Below are positions 9,411-17,383 of a stretch of 47,502 bases of DNA, in pieces (within the stretch, counting starts at the first letter, position 1; the number at the start of each line of letters is the position of its first letter). The stretch is from an uncultured beta proteobacterium (GTDB lineage Bacteria > Pseudomonadota > Gammaproteobacteria > Burkholderiales > Burkholderiaceae_C): assembly GCA_903897925.1 (NCBI GenBank), contig CAIUDG010000070.1, forward strand, positions 1-47,502, in the 5' to 3' direction. Both the position numbers and the translations under genes were made by a program. The notes beneath the pieces were generated by a model. That model was not told the DNA's origin. It ran no database searches and saw nothing but the letters and a program-made list of their open reading frames with translations.

Positions 9411-11627
9411 ATGAAAATATTTGAGTATGTGGTGGACATGCAGAGCAATGGCCCCGAGTTGCAGGCCGGCGCACCGGACTGGGACGTGCCGGTGTCCGAC
9501 AGCGGTCTGCACTGTTTGCTGATGATGTGCAGCCTGCACGGCGTGGCGGCCGACGTGGCGCAACTGCAGCACCAGTTTGGCCGCGCGCCGTTTGATGTGC
9601 AGACCCTGTTGCTGGCGGCGCGCCGCCTGGGCCTGAGCGCCAAGTCGCTCAGGCAAGACCCGGCGCGGCTGGCGCGCGCGCCCTTGCCGGCCGTAGCCAT
9701 GGACGCCAACGGCCAGTTTTTCATCGTCGCCAAGTTCGACGCCATGGCTGCCGAACCGCGCCTGCTGATCCAGCGCCCGGGCGAGGCGCCCACGGTGCTG
9801 GCGCTGGAACGCTTTCTTGCCAACTGGTCTGGCAGCCTGATCTTTTTCACCAGCAAGGCCAGCTTTGCGGGTGACATGGCCAAATTCGATTTCACCTGGT
9901 TTATTCCGGCGGTCATCAAGTACCGCAAAACCCTGGGCGAAATTCTGCTGATTTCGCTGGTATTGCAATTGATCGGTCTGGTGACGCCGTTGTTCTTTCA
10001 GGTGGTGATGGACAAGGTGCTGGTCAACCATGCCATGAAAACGCTGAATGTGATTGCGCTGGGCCTGATTGCCGCCACCATCTTTGAAGCGCTGCTGACC
10101 GGCATCCGCACTGCGGTGTTCGCCAACATCAGCAGCAAGATGGATGTCGAGCTGGGTTCGCGCCTGTTCGGTCACCTGATGCGTTTGCCGATCAGCTATT
10201 TTGAGGCGCGCCGCGTGGGCGACTCGGTAGCGCGTGTGCGCGAGCTGGAAAACATCCGCGCCTTCCTGACCAGCAACGCCATGACGGTGGTGCTGGACCT
10301 GATGTTTTCGTTCGTGTTTCTGGGCGTCATGTTCTGGTACAGCGTCACCCTGACCTATATCGTGCTGGCCTCGATTCCGGTCTATTTCCTGTTGTCCCTG
10401 GTGTTTACGCCGATGCTGCGCGCCAAGCTCAACGACAAGTTCAACCGCGGTGCCGAAAACCAGTCGTTCCTGGTAGAGACCCTGAGCGGCATGGACACCG
10501 TCAAGGCCATGGCGGTGGAGCCGTGCTGGCAGAAGACCTGGGACAAGCAGCTCGCCGCCTATGTCTCTGCCGGTCTGACCACCACCAATATTTCGCTGGT
10601 CGCCAGCGGTGGTGTGAATCTGGTCGGCAAGCTGGTCACCGCGGCCATCATGTGGCTCGGGGCGATGCAGGTGATAGACAACGAAATGACGGTCGGCGCG
10701 CTGGTGGCCTTCAACATGCTGGCGGGTCAGGTGTCATCGCCGATTTTGCGCTTGGCCCAGCTGTGGAACGATTTTCAGCAGGTTGGCATCTCCATGCAAC
10801 GCCTGGGTGACGTGTTGAATGCACGCACCGAGGTGCTGGGGCAAAAATCGCGCATACCCCGGGTGCTGGGGTCGATCGAATTTGACCAGGTGTCGTTTCG
10901 CTACCAGAGCGACATGCCGGACGTGATCCGCGCCTTGCAGCTGCGCATCGCGCCGGGTGAAGTGATTGGCATCGTTGGGCGTTCCGGTTCGGGCAAAAGC
11001 ACGCTCACCAAGCTGGTGCAGCGCTTTTACGTGCCGGACCGGGGTCGGGTGCTGATCGACGGCCAGGACATTTCCATTATTGACACCGCCTCGTTGCGCC
11101 AGCAGATTGGCGTGGTGCTGCAGGAGAACACCCTGTTTTCGCGCTCGGTGCGCGACAACATTGCGCTGGCCGATCCGGCGCTGTCGATGGAAAAAATCAT
11201 TGCCGCAGCGCAGCTCGCCGGTGCCCACGAGTTCATCTGCGAGTTGCCCCAGGGCTATGACACCCTGGTCGGCGAGAACGGCTCCGGCCTGTCGGGCGGG
11301 CAGCGCCAGCGCATTGCCATCGCCCGTGCCTTGATCACCGATCCGCGCATTCTGATTCTGGACGAGGCGACCAGCTCGCTCGACTATGAATCAGAAAAAA
11401 TCATCCAGGACAACATGCGCAACATCTGTGCCGGTCGCACCGTGCTGATCATCGCGCACCGCCTCAGCGCGGTGCGCGATGCACACCGCATTGTGGTGAT
11501 GGAGCGGGGCCAGATGGTGCAGCTTGGCAGCCATGCCGAACTGATGCAGGACGCACACGGCATGTACCACCACCTGGTTCAGTTGCAAGGCGAGGGTCTG
11601 GGTCCGCGCGCGGGGGCTGCAGCATGA
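9411..11627 (+). CDS. hlyB: Type I secretion ABC transporter, HlyB type
   Basis: A 738-residue inner-membrane exporter. It begins with a C39-like domain (about 10-140) in which the catalytic Cys is replaced: the site reads SDSGLH where peptidases have a (D/E)CG. It is therefore the non-cleaving type used by HlyB. A stretch including AKFDFTWFIPAVIKYRK is very like E. coli HlyB. Six membrane helices follow, then an ABC domain with GRSGSGKST (Walker A), LSGGQRQRIAIARAL (signature), ILILDEATSSLD (Walker B) and an H-loop IIAHRLS. The ATG at 9411 is preferred over an upstream in-frame ATG at 9363, because a GGTGG-type site precedes it and homology begins there. First gene of the secretion operon; its stop overlaps the next start by 4 nt. 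No RTX substrate is in the window. Confidence 0.93.
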   Translation: MKIFEYVVDMQSNGPELQAGAPDWDVPVSDSGLHCLLMMCSLHGVAADVAQLQHQFGRAPFDVQTLLLAARRLGLSAKSLRQDPARLARAPLPAVAMDANGQFFIVAKFDAMAAEPRLLIQRPGEAPTVLALERFLANWSGSLIFFTSKASFAGDMAKFDFTWFIPAVIKYRKTLGEILLISLVLQLIGLVTPLFFQVVMDKVLVNHAMKTLNVIALGLIAATIFEALLTGIRTAVFANISSKMDVELGSRLFGHLMRLPISYFEARRVGDSVARVRELENIRAFLTSNAMTVVLDLMFSFVFLGVMFWYSVTLTYIVLASIPVYFLLSLVFTPMLRAKLNDKFNRGAENQSFLVETLSGMDTVKAMAVEPCWQKTWDKQLAAYVSAGLTTTNISLVASGGVNLVGKLVTAAIMWLGAMQVIDNEMTVGALVAFNMLAGQVSSPILRLAQLWNDFQQVGISMQRLGDVLNARTEVLGQKSRIPRVLGSIEFDQVSFRYQSDMPDVIRALQLRIAPGEVIGIVGRSGSGKSTLTKLVQRFYVPDRGRVLIDGQDISIIDTASLRQQIGVVLQENTLFSRSVRDNIALADPALSMEKIIAAAQLAGAHEFICELPQGYDTLVGENGSGLSGGQRQRIAIARALITDPRILILDEATSSLDYESEKIIQDNMRNICAGRTVLIIAHRLSAVRDAHRIVVMERGQMVQLGSHAELMQDAHGMYHHLVQLQGEGLGPRAGAAA

Positions 11628-12970
11628 GTGCCTTCTACCGCCTGCAGGCCGCGCGCGAGTTGCTGCACCACTATGGCCAGGTGTTTGGCTATTTCTGGCG
11701 CCAGCGCCATGAGGGCTTGCGCTCCGATTTTTTCAACAAGCAGGAGGCCGAATTTTTGCCGGCTGCGCTGTCGCTGCAGGAGGCGCCGGGCTCGGCCTCG
11801 CTGCGCTGGACGGCCCGGCTGCTGATGGCCATGGTCGGCTTTACCTTGCTCTGGGCGGTGTGGGGCCGGATCGACATCGTTGTTAACGCCGCCGGCAAGG
11901 TGATTCCCACGGCGCGCACCAAGACCATTGGTTCGATTGATATTGCCAGCGTGCGCGCCTTGCACGTCACTGAGGGGCAGCGGGTGCGTGCCGGCGACCT
12001 GCTGATCGAACTGGATTCCAGCGGCAGCGACGCCGAGCAGGAGAAAGCCCAGGACAGCCTGGTGCAGGCACAGCTGCAGGTGGCGCGCTCGCGCGCCATG
12101 CTGGCGGCGGTGCAGCAGGGCCAGCCAGCGCGGCTGGAGCCGCTGCCCGGTCTGGCGCCCGAGCGCGTGCGCGAGGCCGCGTTGCAGCTGGCGGACCAGT
12201 TTCGCGACTACCAGGCCAAGCTCCGGCGCATTGACGGCGACATCAGCCGCTATGCCAATGCCTTGCCGCTGCTGCAGCAGCGCGCCGGGGACTATGCCGA
12301 ACTGCTGGAACAGCAGGCGGTGTCGCGCCACGCCTGGCTGGAGCGCGAGCAGGCGCGCATGGAACTGGAAGGCCAGCTGGCCGACGCCCGCAACCAGCGC
12401 GCGGCGTTCATGGCGCAAACCCAGAAAGACGCGCATGAAGCCCTGACCGAGGCCAGCAAGGTGGTCGCCGCCAGCACCCAGGACAGCTTGCGCGCCGGGC
12501 AGCGCAGCAAGTTGCTGAAGCTGCGTTCGCCGATTGACGGCACCGTGCAGCAGCTGGTGGTGCATACCGTTGGCGGGGTGGTGCCGGCGGCGCAGCCCCT
12601 GATGCAAATTGTTCCTTTCGACGACCAGCCCGAGGTTGAGGCCTTTCTGGAGAACAAGGACGTGGGTTTTGTCCACGTAGGCCAGCTGGCGCAGGTCAAG
12701 GTGGATGCGTTTGACTACACCCGTTTTGGCACCGTGCCGGCGCATGTCACGCATGTGTCGCAAGACGCGATTCAGGATGAAAGCAAGGGGCTGCTGTATG
12801 CCGCGCGCATTACCCTGGACAGCCACAGCATTGAGGTCAATGGCAAATCCATGCCTTTGTCGGCCGGCATGTCGGTCAATGTGGGCATCAAGACCGGCAC
12901 CCGGCGCGTGATCGAGTATGTGTTGTCACCCCTGGTGCAACACCAGCAGGAGGCCTTGCGTGAACGTTAA
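11624..12970 (+). CDS. hlyD: HlyD-family type I secretion membrane fusion protein
   Basis: A 448-residue periplasmic adaptor linking the ABC exporter to the outer membrane channel. The short cytoplasmic N-terminus with EAEFLPAALSLQE is the HlyD type. One membrane helix lies near residues 63-80 (ARLLMAMVGFTLLWAVWG), followed by a lipoyl/barrel half, a long alpha-helical hairpin rich in Gln, Ala and Glu (about 130-280), and a second barrel half with LRSPIDGTVQQL. The ATG overlaps the transporter stop (ATGA), indicating translational coupling. The end overlaps the start of the outer membrane gene by 11 nt. Confidence 0.93.
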   Translation: MSAFYRLQAARELLHHYGQVFGYFWRQRHEGLRSDFFNKQEAEFLPAALSLQEAPGSASLRWTARLLMAMVGFTLLWAVWGRIDIVVNAAGKVIPTARTKTIGSIDIASVRALHVTEGQRVRAGDLLIELDSSGSDAEQEKAQDSLVQAQLQVARSRAMLAAVQQGQPARLEPLPGLAPERVREAALQLADQFRDYQAKLRRIDGDISRYANALPLLQQRAGDYAELLEQQAVSRHAWLEREQARMELEGQLADARNQRAAFMAQTQKDAHEALTEASKVVAASTQDSLRAGQRSKLLKLRSPIDGTVQQLVVHTVGGVVPAAQPLMQIVPFDDQPEVEAFLENKDVGFVHVGQLAQVKVDAFDYTRFGTVPAHVTHVSQDAIQDESKGLLYAARITLDSHSIEVNGKSMPLSAGMSVNVGIKTGTRRVIEYVLSPLVQHQQEALRER

Positions 12971-14471
12971 GCTTGTATTGCCGCGCCTGCGTGGCCTGGC
13001 TTGCCTGTGTGTCTGGGCGTGTGCCGGCGCGGCGGGCAGCAGTCTGGCGGCGCCGCCAGACTGGATGGAATGGCTCGGCACGCCCTGGCACGATCCGCTG
13101 CTGACGCGGCCACCGCAACTCGACACCGGACTGTTGCTGCCGGGCGGCAGCGCGCCGCCGCTGTGTGCCGGCACGCTACCCGAACTGGCGCAGGCACTGG
13201 ATCTGCAAGACGCGGTGGACATCGCCCTGTGCCAGCACCCGCAGCTGCGCTCGGCCACTGCCAGCATTGAGAAAAGTGCCGCCCAGGTGGGGGAAGCCCG
13301 TGCTGCCTATTTGCCGAGTGCGCAACTCGGCCGCAGCGAAACCACCGAACGCACGCACAACCCGCACATGCCAAGCGGCATGCGTGATACCGAGCGGATG
13401 CGCGATTCCGATTTCTTCACCCTGACCTGGCGCCTGCTCGATTTCGGCACCCGCGATGCACAGCGGCGTGCCGCCAATGCCCTGCTGGAGAGTGCCCTGG
13501 CGAGCCGTGATGCAGTGGTGCAGCACGCCCTGGCAAAAGTGGTTGCAACCTATTTTGAGGCGCAGACTGCAGCGGCGGTGCTGCAGTCCCGGCAGGAGCA
13601 CGAAGCGCTGGCGCAGCGCTCGCTGCTGACCAGCCGACTACGCGAGGCCCGGGGCGCGGCGGCACGCTCGGACACGGTGCAGGCCGAAATGGCGCTGGCG
13701 CGCGCCGAGCTGGACCGGCACCGGGCCCAGCGGACCCAGCAGCGAGCCCTGGCCGCGCTGGCGCTGGCCATGGGCGTGCCCGATGCCGTGCTGCCGGCGC
13801 AGGGCCTGCGCCTGGAACCGGCGCTGCCGCCGGTGCAAGCGCAGTGGCAGCGGGATTTGCAGCGCTGGCTGGCGCTGGCGCAGAACCAGCATCCCTCGCT
13901 GCTGGCGGCACGCGCCCAGCTGCGCCAGGTGCGCGAACAATGGCAGGCCAGCCGTGCCGACGGTTTCCCGACGCTGGATTTTTCCTATGGTCTGTACCAG
14001 AACGGGCGTCCCAACCAGAGTGTGTTTGCGGCGCCCGCCGAGCAGACGGTGAGCAGCGTGACACTGAAAATCCCCCTGTTTGAGGGGTTTTCCCGTACCT
14101 ACAAGGTGCGCGGCGCTGCGGCGCAAGTGGCCTTGAAGGAGGCCGAGCTGCAGGAAACCGAAAACCGGGTGCTGGCCGAGGTGCGTGAGGCCCATGCCGA
14201 TGCCGAGTCGGCGGTGTTGACCTTGGCGGCGTCGCAAACGCTGCAGGACAGCGCACAAGATGCGGTGCAGCTGGTGCAGCAACAGTACGACCGGGGCGTG
14301 CTCGACATTCTGGCGCTGCTGGGCGTGCAGCGTTCACTGTCGGAGGCACAGCAGGAGCGCATCCGGGCCCTGTCCGACTGGCATTCGGCCCGCCTGCGCC
14401 TGCTGGCGCAAGTGGGCGGCCTGGGGCGCGGGCTCACGCCGGAGTCGGTGCTTCTGCTGCCTGAACCTTAA
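12960..14471 (+). CDS. TolC-family outer membrane efflux protein
   Basis: A 503-residue TolC-like channel completing the type I secretion system. The GTG at 12960 is chosen because AGGAGG sits 6 nt upstream and the product then begins with a good signal peptide (VLPRLRGLACLCVWACAGAAG, cleavage near AAGSSLAA). Two OEP repeats follow, each dominated by long Ala/Gln/Arg-rich helices, with the typical end-of-repeat pattern (QQQYDRGVLDILALLGVQRS). The gene lies inside the last 11 nt of hlyD. Its last 38 bp overlap the convergent ATP-grasp gene, suggesting long co-residence of the two operons. Confidence 0.9.
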   Translation: MNVKLVLPRLRGLACLCVWACAGAAGSSLAAPPDWMEWLGTPWHDPLLTRPPQLDTGLLLPGGSAPPLCAGTLPELAQALDLQDAVDIALCQHPQLRSATASIEKSAAQVGEARAAYLPSAQLGRSETTERTHNPHMPSGMRDTERMRDSDFFTLTWRLLDFGTRDAQRRAANALLESALASRDAVVQHALAKVVATYFEAQTAAAVLQSRQEHEALAQRSLLTSRLREARGAAARSDTVQAEMALARAELDRHRAQRTQQRALAALALAMGVPDAVLPAQGLRLEPALPPVQAQWQRDLQRWLALAQNQHPSLLAARAQLRQVREQWQASRADGFPTLDFSYGLYQNGRPNQSVFAAPAEQTVSSVTLKIPLFEGFSRTYKVRGAAAQVALKEAELQETENRVLAEVREAHADAESAVLTLAASQTLQDSAQDAVQLVQQQYDRGVLDILALLGVQRSLSEAQQERIRALSDWHSARLRLLAQVGGLGRGLTPESVLLLPEP

Positions 14472-15702
14472 GCCGGGTGTCGGCAACGAAGCGCTCCGCC
14501 AGCGCCTCGGCCTCGCGCTGGCTGGCACCGGTGCACATCACATACGCCAACCGGTCGGCGTTCTCGAACGGCGGGTGTACCCGGTCGCCGGGCTTGGCAA
14601 ATACTTCAACGCAGCGGATGCCCGGTTCGGTCCAGCTGGGCAGCGTCAGCGCCTCCAGCACGCCGACATCGGTTGCCGTGACCCAGCGCGTCACGGCAAC
14701 GCAGCGTGGTCCGGTGGCGGGGGCGCTGCTGCTCCTGCGGCCCAGATGGAGGTCGATCACATCCTGGTGTACCGAATGGCCCAGCGCCAGGCTGATAAGG
14801 CGCGGAATCTTGGCGCCGACCAGGCGTGCATTGATTTCTACCAGGCGCGGTCCCTCGGCCGTGAGGATAAGTTCCACGTGCGCGGCGCCACAATCAAAAC
14901 CAACCGCGTCAAGGGCCTGGAAAACGTAGTCTTGCACCGCTTCGTAACCGTGGTTGCCGGGCGTGAAACAGCCGCCCTCGATGGCAAACGAGGGCGGTGC
15001 AAACATCCGTTTCTGGTTCACGCCGAGCAGCTGGTGCTGGCCGTCGCGGGTCAGCGTGTCGCAGCCGATGAACTGGCCTTCCATATAGCGTTCTACCAGC
15101 AGCTGGTCGCTGGCGTGCACGCCCAGGCCGTACTCGGCGTGGCTGGGCAGCATGCATTCGAGTGGGCTGATCCAGGGCTCAAGGTCTTCTTCGTGGCGCA
15201 GCACCACAATGTTTTGTGAACCGTAGCCATCGGCCGGTTTGATCAGCACCGGTAAACCCAGTTCGGCGACCGCCTGTTTGAGTTCTTCGGTGGAGCCGGC
15301 GCTGCGGAATTCCGGCTGTGCCAGGCCGGCCTGTTGCAGGCGCTGGCGTACCGCATGCTTGTCGCGCAACAGGGCGGCGCTGGCCGGGTTGAGAAAGCGC
15401 AGGCCGAGCCGCTGGGCCAGGTGGGCGGCTTCCTTCAGGCGAATGTCGATCAGGCACAGCAGTGCTTCGATGGGTTGGCGCTGGTGCAGCGCGCGCAGCT
15501 GTTGTTCGGCCTGCGCCAGATCGAAGTCCGGCACTTCAATGCATGCAACGGCGTTCTGCAAGCAGGCCTGCACCGCCGGCTGGCGTTGGTACAGCGCCAG
15601 ATCGGAACTGAGAAAGCTGAAGCGGTGGCCGGCCTGTTGCGCGGCCTGCAGCAGATCGGTGTCGTTGCCGCCGGGCAGGTCGATGATGAGCAGATGGGCC
15701 AT
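14434..15702 (-). CDS. ATP-grasp ligase, L-amino-acid-ligase-like
   Basis: A 422-residue cytosolic ATP-grasp enzyme, the family that forms amide or ester bonds through acyl phosphates. Residues 1-100 form a divergent Rossmann-like preATP-grasp part. An ATP-binding half follows (RDKHAVRQRLQQAGL, LPVLIKPADGYGSQNIVVL), then a metal/ATP segment (GAAHVELILTAEGPRLVEINA, then RLVGAKIP) and a C-terminal cap with PGDRVHPPFENADRLAYVM. The length and cap resemble L-amino-acid alpha-ligases such as BacD rather than RimK or microviridin-type ligases; this placement is by eye. Its ATG overlaps the stop of the FGE-like gene by 1 nt, so it is the last gene of a coupled four-gene operon. The substrate is unknown; a free amino acid, a peptide C-terminus or a side chain are all possible. 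Confidence 0.88.
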   Translation of the reverse strand: MAHLLIIDLPGGNDTDLLQAAQQAGHRFSFLSSDLALYQRQPAVQACLQNAVACIEVPDFDLAQAEQQLRALHQRQPIEALLCLIDIRLKEAAHLAQRLGLRFLNPASAALLRDKHAVRQRLQQAGLAQPEFRSAGSTEELKQAVAELGLPVLIKPADGYGSQNIVVLRHEEDLEPWISPLECMLPSHAEYGLGVHASDQLLVERYMEGQFIGCDTLTRDGQHQLLGVNQKRMFAPPSFAIEGGCFTPGNHGYEAVQDYVFQALDAVGFDCGAAHVELILTAEGPRLVEINARLVGAKIPRLISLALGHSVHQDVIDLHLGRRSSSAPATGPRCVAVTRWVTATDVGVLEALTLPSWTEPGIRCVEVFAKPGDRVHPPFENADRLAYVMCTGASQREAEALAERFVADTRLKVQAAEAPTPA

Positions 15703-16784
15703 CAGAGGCTTTCGGCCAGGCGAAAGCCCATGGCGTAGGCGGCGGAGCGCGGGTTGTGGCCGTGGCGGCGCTGGTTGCGCGCCAGATCGCGAAAGCGCGC
15801 AAAGCTGCCTCCGCGTGCGACCCGGTAATTGCCGTGGATCTCGACCAGGTGGTCGGCGACCCAGGAGCCGCCCGGGTAGGCGGCATAGTTGTCGGCGACA
15901 TATTCTTCCACGTTGCCGCCCATGTCGCTCAGGCCGAATGCCGATTCACCACCGACAAAGGCGCCCACGCTAGAACTGCTCAGCAAGCCGCTCTCGGCGG
16001 TGTTGCACAGCGCCGGATCAAACTGCCGGCCCCAGGGGAAGACGCTGTGCTGCGGGCCGCTGGCGGCCCATTCCCACTCGGCTTCGCTGGGCAGGCGGAA
16101 GCCGCGCCCGGTGCGTTGCGCCAGCCACTGCGCATAGGCATCGGCGGCAGCGGCGCTGACGGTGTAGACCGGGTGGTTGGCGCGTTCCAGCGGAAATTGG
16201 CGAAAGCTCCAGCTGCTGGGGATTTCGCTGTAGCCGGTGGCGCACAGAAAGTCCCGGTATTCGCTGTTGGTGACCGGGAAGCGGGCCATGCGAAAGCTTT
16301 GTAGCTGCACGCTGTGGCGTGGCGTTTCCTTGTCGATCCAGATCCGGTTCAGGCCCAGGCCGCTGAATTCCTGCAGCACCTGGTCGACGGCGCTGCTCGG
16401 CAGGCCGATGTCGATCGTGCCGCCGGGAATATCGCGCATCTCCGGCTGGGTGGTGCGGATGCGGGGGTCACCGGCCAGCGCCAGCAGGTTGCCGCAGGCG
16501 AGCCGGTCGGCCAGCGGCGCGTCGCTGGCACTGAGCTGGATCAGCAATTCTTCCACGCTGGCGCAGCGCCAGCGTGCGTGTGCCGACGCCAGTGCCTGGC
16601 GCAGCGGCAATTCCAGGTAGTGGGCGGGCAGGCCCAGGCGTTCCTGGTCGGTGCCGGTGCCGCACAGCACTTCGGCAAAGTGCGGCCAGTGCCAGCCCGC
16701 TGCTGCGGGCGCGCTGGTGCTGGTGCTGGTGCTGGTGCTGTCGGGGCTGGGGCTGGCGGTGGGTGCGGTCAAAAGCGTGTTCAT
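15702..16784 (-). CDS. SUMF1/EgtB/PvdO-type FGE-fold protein without the FGE cysteines
   Basis: A 360-residue protein. Residues 1-30 are a low-complexity Ser/Thr/Pro/Ala linker, then a helical part (about 35-115), then an FGE-sulfatase fold (about 120-360). Fold hallmarks are MARFPVTNSEYRDFL, GRGFRLPSEAEWEWAA, GLSDMGGNVEEYVAD and RVARGGSFARFRD, ending in MGFRLAES. Formylglycine-generating enzymes need a Cys pair between GGS and GFR; here that segment has none, so sulfatase activation is not expected. A non-heme iron or PvdO-like oxidative role, or a binding role, is more likely. The ATG at 16784 has GGAG upstream and overlaps the FMN reductase stop (ATGA). No sulfatase gene is nearby. Confidence 0.88.
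   Translation of the reverse strand: MNTLLTAPTASPSPDSTSTSTSTSAPAAAGWHWPHFAEVLCGTGTDQERLGLPAHYLELPLRQALASAHARWRCASVEELLIQLSASDAPLADRLACGNLLALAGDPRIRTTQPEMRDIPGGTIDIGLPSSAVDQVLQEFSGLGLNRIWIDKETPRHSVQLQSFRMARFPVTNSEYRDFLCATGYSEIPSSWSFRQFPLERANHPVYTVSAAAADAYAQWLAQRTGRGFRLPSEAEWEWAASGPQHSVFPWGRQFDPALCNTAESGLLSSSSVGAFVGGESAFGLSDMGGNVEEYVADNYAAYPGGSWVADHLVEIHGNYRVARGGSFARFRDLARNQRRHGHNPRSAAYAMGFRLAESL
16714..16740. repeat. CTGGTG hexanucleotide array inside the FGE-like gene
   Basis: Four and a half perfect CTGGTG units encode, on the minus strand, the alternating Ser-Thr run near the N-terminus of the FGE-like protein. Length changes by slippage would keep the frame but alter linker length. Confidence 0.9.
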
Positions 16785-17383
16785 GCGGTCTCCGTGGTGC
16801 GCTGGCGTTGTTGCTGAAAATGCCGGGCCTGGCCGAGCAGGCGCTGCGTTGCAGCGTCCAGCCGGGTCTCGTAATAGGGGTCGAACTGAAAGCCGAGCAG
16901 ATCGTCCCAGGCCTGGTCGGCGTAGGGAATGGAGACACTGTCGCCAATCACCAGGGCGCCCACATAGCCAAACAGCGCGCGTGCATGCGGCATTGCCACG
17001 GCGCCACCGCTCCAGCCGGTGGAGGCGCTGCACAGCAGCAGGGGCCGGTCACAAAACGGGCTCGCCGAGTGGCCATCGATGTAGCCCAGGCGCGATACCC
17101 AGTCGACCAGGTTTTTCAAGTAGGCCGGCGGCTGGCCGTTGTATTCCGGACTGGCCACCAGCACCCCGTCGCATGCCGCGATGCGGGCGTGCAGGGTGCG
17201 GACCTGTTGCACCAGCGCCGGCTCGTGTTCAAGGTCCTGGTCGAACAGTGGCAGGGCAACTTGCTGTGGCAGTAGCAGGTCGGGCACGCAGTGCGCTTGC
17301 AGGCCGGTTTGCAGGTGCTGCAGCAGGCGCGTGTTGAGGGAATCGCGGCGCAGGCTGGCGCTGAGCAGGAGCAGTCGGGTCAT
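16781..17383 (-). CDS. NAD(P)H-dependent FMN reductase family flavoprotein
   Basis: A 200-residue flavodoxin-fold protein of the ChrR/azoreductase-like NADPH-FMN reductase family. Seen: N-terminal LLLLSASLRRDSLNTRLL phosphate-binding loop, then VLVASPEYNGQPPAYLKNL, the typical FMN-contact SPEYN motif, and STGWSGGAVA in the third loop. It could reduce FMN or supply electrons to a partner, plausibly the neighbouring FGE-like protein; that partnership is inference. Both ends overlap neighbours by ATGA (17380-17383 upstream, 16781-16784 downstream), so it is translationally coupled within the operon. The ATG at 17383 is chosen because homology starts immediately there. Confidence 0.9.
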   Translation of the reverse strand: MTRLLLLSASLRRDSLNTRLLQHLQTGLQAHCVPDLLLPQQVALPLFDQDLEHEPALVQQVRTLHARIAACDGVLVASPEYNGQPPAYLKNLVDWVSRLGYIDGHSASPFCDRPLLLCSASTGWSGGAVAMPHARALFGYVGALVIGDSVSIPYADQAWDDLLGFQFDPYYETRLDAATQRLLGQARHFQQQRQRTTETA

